From Chersky-299 sp963749535 (GTDB lineage Bacteria; Actinomycetota; Thermoleophilia; RBG-16-64-13): 31,149 nucleotides of DNA. The stretch spans positions 1 through 31,149 of the forward strand of contig CAVVNF010000029.1 of NCBI GenBank assembly GCA_963749535.1, read 5' to 3'. Positions 25,140-31,149 of this stretch are shown piece by piece; the first letter of the stretch is position 1; the number at the start of each line of letters is the position of its first letter. The position numbers and the translations under genes were made by a program. The notes under the pieces were generated by a model. That model did no database searches. It saw only the letters and a program-made list of their open reading frames with translations, and had not been told where the DNA came from.

Positions 25140-26048
25140 TTACCGTTTCCAGCCGGAGGCCACCACGATGTGTTCCGTAAGTTCCCGCACTCCCCGACGC
25201 TCGAAGGTGTCGCGGAGGCGACCGGCGTCTTTGATCCGTTCGTCCAACGGCAGCCGCTCATACCACCAGCACCCGCTGATGGCTGCGTAAAAGTCCCAAG
25301 CAGCCGCGCCACTTGCAAAACGGTTCTTCCAACGCAGCTCTCGCACCACTACGTCTTGCAGGCCCGCGTGGCGGAAGAGGCGTTCGGCTTCTCCGTTTCG
25401 TGAGCGGCCAGAATTCCTGGGGGCGATAGGCCATCATGAACTGCCGTGGCGCCGCGCGGAAGGCCGCGTCCTGGGCTTCCCACAGATACTCGCCGCGTCA
25501 CCCACGACCACGCGTCCTCCGGGACCCGTGACGCGTCCCATCTCGGTGATCGCCTTTTGCTGATCCGGTACCATTCCTAGAGTGAGAGAGCTGAGGACGA
25601 GGTCGAAGCTCCCATCTGGCAGGGGCAACGACTCGGCATCCATTTCGGTGAACTCGACTCCATCAAGGCCCAGCTTCTGAGCCGCTGCTTTGGCCCGCGC
25701 CTCACTCAGCATGAACTTCGAAACGTTTCCCCCGACAACTTTTCGCGCTCCCTGCGCAAGGGCGAGGAAGGTTAGAATGCCGGTCCCACAACCGACATCG
25801 AGCACCTCCTTGCCGGCGGTCTGGACGCCCTCAAGCTCAGCCTCCGCGGCCTTCGCCATGATGGCTCCGCCGTACTCGTCGTAGCCGTGCACGTGGTCGC
25901 TGAAGGCCGCCTCGTACCCATCCTTCACGCGCTTCTTCATCTCGCTGGTGTTGCGGGCGCGGCCCTGAGCAAAGGCGAGAACGCTGTTGAAGTTGGTAAG
26001 CAGCATCATTGACGGGAACAGTTTGCCCGCCCACAGAACCTTGGCCAC
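25140..26048 (-). CDS. class I SAM-dependent methyltransferase, two compensating frameshifts
   Basis: Transfers a methyl group from S-adenosylmethionine; substrate unknown. Motif I is EVLDVGCGTGILTF (D84-G90), followed by the acidic residue after strand 2 (VGGNVSKFMLSEARAKA) and motif post-I/III (EMDAESLPLPDGSFDLVLSS, TEMGRVTGPGGRVVV). The frame breaks near 25490 (one base missing) and near 25390 (one extra), so the total still divides by three, about 302 aa. The middle reads YLWEAQDAAFRAAPRQFMMA and the end RLFRHAGLQDVVVRELRWKN, then VVASGWKR. GTG 26048 follows AGGAGG; an upstream ATG at 26084 has no such site. The C-terminal region suggests the UbiE/COQ5-like group but not firmly. Confidence 0.78.
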
Positions 26049-26280
26049 GGCATTCCTCCTCCCTGCGCACCTCCTTGTCTTCATTCTACTTCAGCGTCAA
26101 CCTCTCCGAAGCAGATGCGGACCAAACAGGCGGTCCGGCGCCGAACACGACCTCTATTAGTTACCTGCCGGGAACGCACACTAAGACAGCCATCGTCATC
26201 TTGAAGACAATGGCCGAGACGCGAACAGTGCACAGGCAAGCTGATGCGGGACGCGTCGAGGACCTCCGAACCTCTTGACG

Positions 26281-28304
26281 CTACCCCACAGCCCGGGCCC
26301 GCTCCAGCACTGTGCGCACCAAGGTGGTAAAGCTCCGGGGGTGAACGGTTTTTCGAGAAGGTTGACTTCCTCATCCGCGCGCTCAGCATGGGCGAGGACA
26401 TCGCGCGTGTAGCCGGACATGAACATGATCGGCAAGTCAGGCCACGTAGCCAAAACGGTCCGGGCCAGATCGTTGCCCTGGAGAGCCCCGGGCAGCATGA
26501 CATCAGTAAGGAGCAGATCGATTGAATGCTCCCCTCGCTCCAGAGCCTCGAGCACCTCGTCGGCCGAGCCAAAAGTGAGCGTCGTGTAGCCCGCCCCACT
26601 CAGAATCCTCTCGACCAGGCAGCGCAGCGCCGCTTCGTCCTCAACCACCATGACTGCCTCGCTTCCACGCCGCGAGACCCGGGGTGCAACGACGGTCTCG
26701 TCTGGGCTGGCCGCCCGCATCACCCGGGGCAGATAGATCTTGAAGCAGGTGCCTTGGCCAGGCTCATCTTCCGCATTCATAGTGCCGTGGCTTTGTCTCA
26801 CTATGCCGTAAACCGTTGCCAGGCCCAGGCCGGTACCCTTCCCCGGCGCTTTGGTGGTGAAGAACGGCTCGAAAATGCGCTCTCGAATGGCTTCATCCAT
26901 GCCTACGCCATTGTCGGAGACCGAGAGCATGACGTAGCTGCCGGGGGTAACCTCAGGATGGGCTCGGCAGTACTCCTCGTCCAGTTCGACGTTACCGGTC
27001 TCTACCATCAGGCGCCCTCCGCAAGGCATGGCGTCCCGGGCGTTAACAGCCAGGTTCATGACCACTTGCTCGAACTGATGGACATCGGCTTCCACATAAC
27101 CCAGGTCGGGAACCCGCAGGCTGACGAGGTGTACGTCGTCACCCAGGGTGCGGCAAAGAAGCGGCTCCATCTCGTCCAGGACCTCGTTCAGCGACACCAC
27201 TGTGGGCCGCAGGGCCTGGCGACGGGAGAAGGCGAGGATCTGCCGAGTCAGGGCGGCGGCTCGCTCGGCGGCGTGTCTTATCTCCTCCACGTCGGGGCGC
27301 ACCTCATCGAGGTAAGTGGCCCCACCGGTAAGTATCATCTCGCTACAGCCGAGAATGGCGGCCAAGAGGTTGTTGAAGTCATGCGCGATCCCCCCGGCCA
27401 ATTGGCCGATGGCCTCCATCTTCTGGCTCTGGCGCAGTTGTTCTTCGCGCTCGCGGAGGGCCTCGTCTGCGCGGAGGCGCTCCGAGATGTCCCGGATCAC
27501 ACCGAGGGTGTGCGGCTTGCCGTCCAGGACCAGTGGGCTGACGGAAATGGATAGGGTGAATAGCTCCCCGCCTTTTCTTCGCGCCTTTAGTTCGAGGTCC
27601 CTGACGAAGCCGTTTGTCTCGAGCGCCGAGCCGATTCTTGCCCGATCAGCAGGATCAGAGTAGAGATCAAGCTCCAGCGAGGTCTTGCCGATCACTTCCT
27701 CCCGTGAATAGCCAAAGACATCCTCGAAGACCTCGTTGATCTCGACCATCCGGCCTTCTTCGACGGTGGCGATATAGAAAGCATCCAGGCCGGTCATGAA
27801 TGACGACCGGAACTTCTCCTCGCTCTCCCGTAAGGCTCGCTCCGCCTGCTTGCGCTCGGTGATGTCCCGAGCGTTGAGTACGAAGGAGACGCTTCCCGCC
27901 CGACCTGGCAACTCCCGCGCCTTCACCTCGAGCACGCGCCAAGAGCCGTCGCTATGTCGGAATCGCAGCTCGGTCGATTGAGAGGGCTCGCGCCGTCCCT
28001 GGGCTAGTTGCGCAAAGACGCCTCGACTGAGCTCGACATCGTCCGGATGAACAAGGGCGAAGGCGCTTCGCCCGACGAGTTCCTCGAGGCCGTAGCCCAG
28101 GATAGGTTCTGAGGACAGCCCTTGAAACTGGAAGACCCCGGCGCTGTCGACCACGGCCACGAGGTCCGAGGAGTTCTCGACCAATATGCGAAAGCGCTCC
28201 TCGCTCTGGGCCAGCTCCTCTTCGATCTGGCCGCACGCGGCGGTATCGAGATAGGGGCCCTCCGTCTCCGCCGTTTCTCTCTGTTTCGAGATGCCCAGTC
28301 CCAT
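26281..28304 (-). CDS. hybrid sensor histidine kinase: PAS-PAS-HisKA-HATPase-receiver, frameshift near the C-terminus
   Basis: A soluble sensory kinase; signal unknown. PAS 1 spans about 35-150 (FRILVENSSDLVAVVDSAGV) and PAS 2 about 163-275. HisKA has H308 in AGGIAHDFNNLLAAI, a form typical of kinases that carry a receiver. The HATPase has VMNLAVNARDAMP, SVSDNGVGMDEAI and GKGTGLGLATVYGI. The receiver has D601 in LLTDVMLPG and K652 in LLEKPF. One C is missing in the run near 26338-26342; correcting it ends the protein as TTLVRTVLERARAVG at the TAG at 26281-26283, about 674 aa. ATG 28304 follows a GGGGG ribosome site. The extra residues after KPFTPG in the uncorrected frame look unlike any receiver end. 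Confidence 0.9.
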
Positions 28305-28318
28305 CACTACCCCCTAAA

Positions 28319-28338
28319 GGCCACCCCGAAAGGTGACC
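28319..28338 (-). promoter_or_regulatory. hairpin in the leader of the hybrid kinase gene
   Basis: In minus-strand RNA, GGUCACC pairs fully with GGUGGCC (one U-G pair), with a six-base loop. On the plus strand the same position is an A-C mismatch, favouring function in the kinase transcript. It lies just before the ribosome site. The longer leader (to about 28440) has further inverted repeats (CTCAGG/CCTGAG) but matches no riboswitch I know. Confidence 0.35.
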
Positions 28339-29013
28339 GGGAAGACCCAGCCAGTCAGTAGCCCGCAGGCTCAGGAAGCTCCGCGAGCGGACTCGGGTGA
28401 AGCCTGAGTTAGGCGTCGCCCATGAGTCTCGCCAGTACTTATCCTTCGTTAGAGGCTTATCGGCAGAAGACAGCTCCATTGTGAGCGAAGGCAAGAATCC
28501 TGCAAAACAGGAGGACTTCGCTCGGGGGCGAGCATCGCTATGACCTCATGGCGATCGTTCTGACGGGCAACAACGCGGTCCGCGCAGTTCTTCGGGCGAC
28601 TGAAAAAGCAGCCTTCTTTCTCGGCGTTCCTTTTGGGCAGTTGGCTTTCTTAGGAAAGTTCGTCCAGGAAGGGCAGGGACTGCTTCCAACTGACCCGGTA
28701 GCTCTCTCTGCCACAGCACAGTGCCGTCCAGGTCAGCGGAAAGAGTCAAACATCCGCCTTCAGAACAGTGCTCCCGCGGAATCCTGAACGGGAGCCGGTT
28801 ATAGACTATCCTACTCTCTTGGAGCGCTGGATACCCCGTGTCCCCCGAGCCCACCGAACAGCCAAGTCAAGCAGGCAGGCGTCTTACGTGGTTCGATCCT
28901 GACGGTGATATCGATCGCGACGAACTCTGATGGCTCCCCAGGAATGCTAACATCGGGCGAAAGTCCAACGACCGGGGGGCCGTCTGGATGAGCCTCACGT
29001 ACTCACCTCTCAG

Positions 29014-29293
29014 TCAGTCCAGCGCGAACATCATATTGCGAGGCCGCAGAATGCCGAACTCCGTGAGCAAAGGCTATCACAACGGCGACAGCAGACTCGG
29101 CTTCACGCTCGGGAACGAACACCATCGGGATAAGGGTGACCCGGGTGCCCCACTCGCCGCGGCTTCTCGGGCCCGCTTGCTCGGGGTACTGGAACAGTCC
29201 CAAAGCACAGCCGGCTGCAAAGCTGCTCAGGCGGCGGTGTGAAAACACGGCCCCACGTGTCCAAGAAAGTTGCCGCGGGACACGACAACTCAT
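29014..29293 (-). pseudogene. unrecognised protein-like fragment with one frame change
   Basis: From ATG 29293 the frame reaches VTLIPMVFVPEREAESAVAV and VIAFA. A shift near 29065 then allows TEFGILRPRNMMFALD and a TGA at 29014. Codon use and composition look coding across both parts. A second stretch just downstream reads VSIPGEPSEFVAIDITVRIE (about 28960-28900) without a usual start. I do not recognise either, so no function is proposed. Confidence 0.3.
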
Positions 29294-29519
29294 TGATTAT
29301 TCGATAATTTACGTGAAGACGTTCCGTTAGGAAACGGAGGCCGGCGAGCGAGATGGTCCGGCCAAACCCGACTGTCTGCGAAGCGCGCGATGAGGAGTCC
29401 TTGACGACGGACGGCCGTTTGCTCTTTCTTGCTCAGCTGACGGACTCAAACAGGGGCCTCGTTGGACGGCCGGGCCTCCGCAAAACCACCGAAACATTGG
29501 TCGACGGAAGGGGAGGCTG

Positions 29520-30841
29520 ATGGCCACCTACACCAAACAGCTGAGCGCCAGAACCGTAGTCGTGGGCAGTGGTCCGGGCGGGGCGACAGTCGCACGCGAA
29601 CTGGCACACCGTGGCCAAGAGGTGCTCATCTTGGAACAGGGCGCCTACCACAAGCCCATGGGTAGCTACGTCACTCTCTTTCGCATGGCAGATCGTTTCT
29701 TCACCCTCGCCTCGGTGGAAGGGACCCAGATGGTCCGCTTGCTCACCGTGGGCGGCAGCTCGATCGCTTTCCTCGGCACGGCGTTTCCCCCGCCGGCCTG
29801 GCTCAAGGATCGTTACGGTATCGACCTGGCGTCCTACGTCGAGGAGATCACTCGTGAACTCAAGCTGGCTCCTATCCCCGACCGACTCATCGGAGAAGGG
29901 GCCAGACGAATAATGGAAGCGGCGCACGAGGAGGGCTTCGACTGGCGCCCGATGCCCCATTTCATAGACTGGGACAGGTGTGGCTCCAGATGCCGGAAAC
30001 TCTTTGCAGGCAGTGCCGGAGGCGCGAAATGGACTGCACGCGCCTACGTCGAGGAGGCGCGTGACCACGGCGCTCGGCTTGAGACGCGGATGCGGGTCAA
30101 GGAGGTGCTCTCGACAGATGGTCGCGTCACCGGCGTGCGGGGCGTCGGACCGTCGGGGCCATTCGAGGTCGAGACGGAAAGGGTGGTGTTGGCGGCGGGT
30201 GGCCTGGGCACCGCGCCCATCATGCAGGCTTCTGGGTTTCCGGATGCCGGCCAAGGCGTCATCATCGATCCGCTCATCCTCACCTACGGCGTCCACTCCG
30301 GTCCGGGTTCCGGCCGGGACGTCCCCATGGGCTGCGGCACGACCGACCTGCAGGACGAGGGCATCATCATGATGGACTGCATCGATCCGTGGCCGCTCTA
30401 CCTTTTCGGACTCTTGATGGGCGGTCCCAAAGCGGTAGCCAGCTTCCGGCATTTCCCCCATACCCTCGGCATCATGGCCAAGATCCGGGACGGGTTCGCG
30501 GGCTATGTCAAGCCCGATGGCACCGTGTCCAAGCCGTTAGGCGAGGAGGACCACAGGCTGCTCGCGCGCGGGGCTGAGATCTCCGGCCGGATCCTACGCA
30601 GAGCAGGTTGTGAACCGGCGTCGATCGTTACCACTCCACCCCGGGGCGCTCACCCGGGCGGTACCGTGCGCATCGGTGACCAGATCGACACCAACTTACA
30701 GGCCCGATAGCCGGACTCTACGTATGCGACTCGAGCGTCATCCCCGAACCGTGCGGCATGCCGCCGGTGCTTACGATCATGGCCCTGGCCAGGCGACTGG
30801 TGGCCGAGCAGTTAGCACCTTCTCCGAAGCCAGAGGGGTAG
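29520..30841 (+). CDS. GMC-family FAD-dependent oxidoreductase, frameshift near the C-terminus
   Basis: Oxidises an alcohol or related substrate using FAD; substrate unknown. The FAD-binding Rossmann motif VVVGSGPGGATVARELAHRG sits at residues 13-32, followed by the acidic end of strand 2 in VLILEQGA. A Cys-X3-Cys segment (RCGSRC) and GAKWTARAYVEEA follow, then VVLAAGGLGTAPIM. The C-terminal catalytic region shows HPGGTVRIG, the HPxGTxRMG-type motif with the active-site His. One C is missing near 30703-30706; restoring it continues as IAGLYVCDSSVIPEPCGMPP and LTIMALARRLVAEQL, to the TAG at 30839-30841, about 440 aa. GGGGAGG precedes ATG 29520. Isolated gene, no operon partner seen. Confidence 0.87.
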
Positions 30842-31149
30842 CGAGCATCGCCGGCACACGGACCTACGCGGCTTCTGGCATGGAGCATCTGATGTTGATC
30901 GCGATGGGGCCCATGGCGGGAGTGGTCCCTGTCTGGGACCACCATCTTGCCGCTCAGCAACCTCAAGTTACGCTGGAACCGCGGGCCGACCGACAGCAGC
31001 CAGAGTAGTCTACCGCGCGCCTCCTCGGCTTCCTGACCCTAGCAAGCACTTCCACTACACCCTTGAACGTCTCCCACGGCGATCATGTTCTAGAAGTCCG
31101 GCTCCATGAGTGCCGCGTCAGGTTTTCACACGCGACTTGGACTGCTGCC
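30842..31149. other. terminal region without a supportable gene
   Basis: About 300 bases to the window end. The open frame across it is the shadow continuation of the frameshifted oxidoreductase. It contains only the hairpin listed next. Confidence 0.5.
30922..30942 (+). terminator. hairpin downstream of the GMC oxidoreductase
   Basis: GTGGTCCC and GGGACCAC form a perfect 8-bp stem with a five-base loop, 80 bases after the corrected stop. No T-run follows, so termination is only a possibility. Confidence 0.35.

Larger units (their letters stand above)
28305..29519. other. 1.2-kb stretch without an intact gene
   Basis: Holds the kinase leader hairpin and two short protein-like stretches on the minus strand (about 28830-29003 and 29014-29293). 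The interval 28400-28830 has overlapping ORFs on both strands, none with a recognisable domain. A GGGGAGG ribosome site near 29510-29516 belongs to the next gene. Confidence 0.5.

Noticed and set aside
26081..26599. 172-residue minus ORF overlapping the end of the hybrid kinase
   Set aside because: It lies in another frame of the receiver domain and its predicted sequence has no domain.
1..31149. CRISPR arrays, prophage modules, defence systems or intact transposases
   Set aside because: No regularly spaced repeats with unique spacers and no recognisable cas, phage, restriction or transposase motifs were seen on either strand.

Overview
The window is GC-rich DNA that looks bacterial and most probably comes from a deep-branching actinobacterium. 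Support for this is the high GC with many GTG/TTG starts, a PstS lipoprotein with Thr/Ala low-complexity linkers, an actinobacterial-style run of 11-bp Pho repeats, and an NRAMP-related transporter of the type described from the actinobacterium Eggerthella. The assignment is an inference from gene content; there is no rRNA gene in the window.

Layout. 1-5561: glycogen / maltodextrin metabolism (malQ on the minus strand, divergent from pfkB and glgP). 5767-8485: a soluble PRC-barrel/MgtE_N/CBS protein followed by an NRAMP-related metal transporter. 8557-11022: a membrane 7TM-PAS-GGDEF-EAL cyclic-di-GMP enzyme. 11023-12590: a promoter region with a palindrome, then an exported SLH-glucosaminidase. 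12669-17242: the complete phosphate operon pstS-pstC-pstA-pstB-phoU on the minus strand. 17243-20575: two small genes of uncertain status, then phoB-phoR on the plus strand. Four arrays of Pho-box-like repeats with an 11-bp period lie between or beside these genes. 20576-22284: mostly non-coding, with a tiny acidic ORF, an intrinsic terminator and a branched inverted-repeat structure. 22285-24365: a PATAN/DUF4388 protein with a cysteine-rich tail and an HD-GYP protein. 24366-25139: non-coding with a tandem 100-bp duplication. 25140-28304: a methyltransferase and a PAS-PAS-histidine kinase-receiver hybrid. 28305-29519: decayed or unrecognised sequence. 29520-30841: a GMC-type flavin oxidoreductase.

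How it fits together. PhoR/PhoB should sense phosphate limitation and act on the Pho arrays to drive pstSCAB-phoU and phoBR itself. The GGDEF-EAL, HD-GYP and hybrid kinase proteins make the right half rich in signalling. The MgtE_N/CBS + NRAMP pair looks like a magnesium transporter with a detached magnesium-sensing subunit.

Caution. At least twelve single-base frameshifts interrupt ten otherwise well-conserved genes, several of them in G or C runs. In each case the protein continues in another frame and the corrected length fits a normal family member. This pattern is easier to explain by sequencing or assembly indels than by decay, so the affected genes are annotated as single CDSs spanning the shift.
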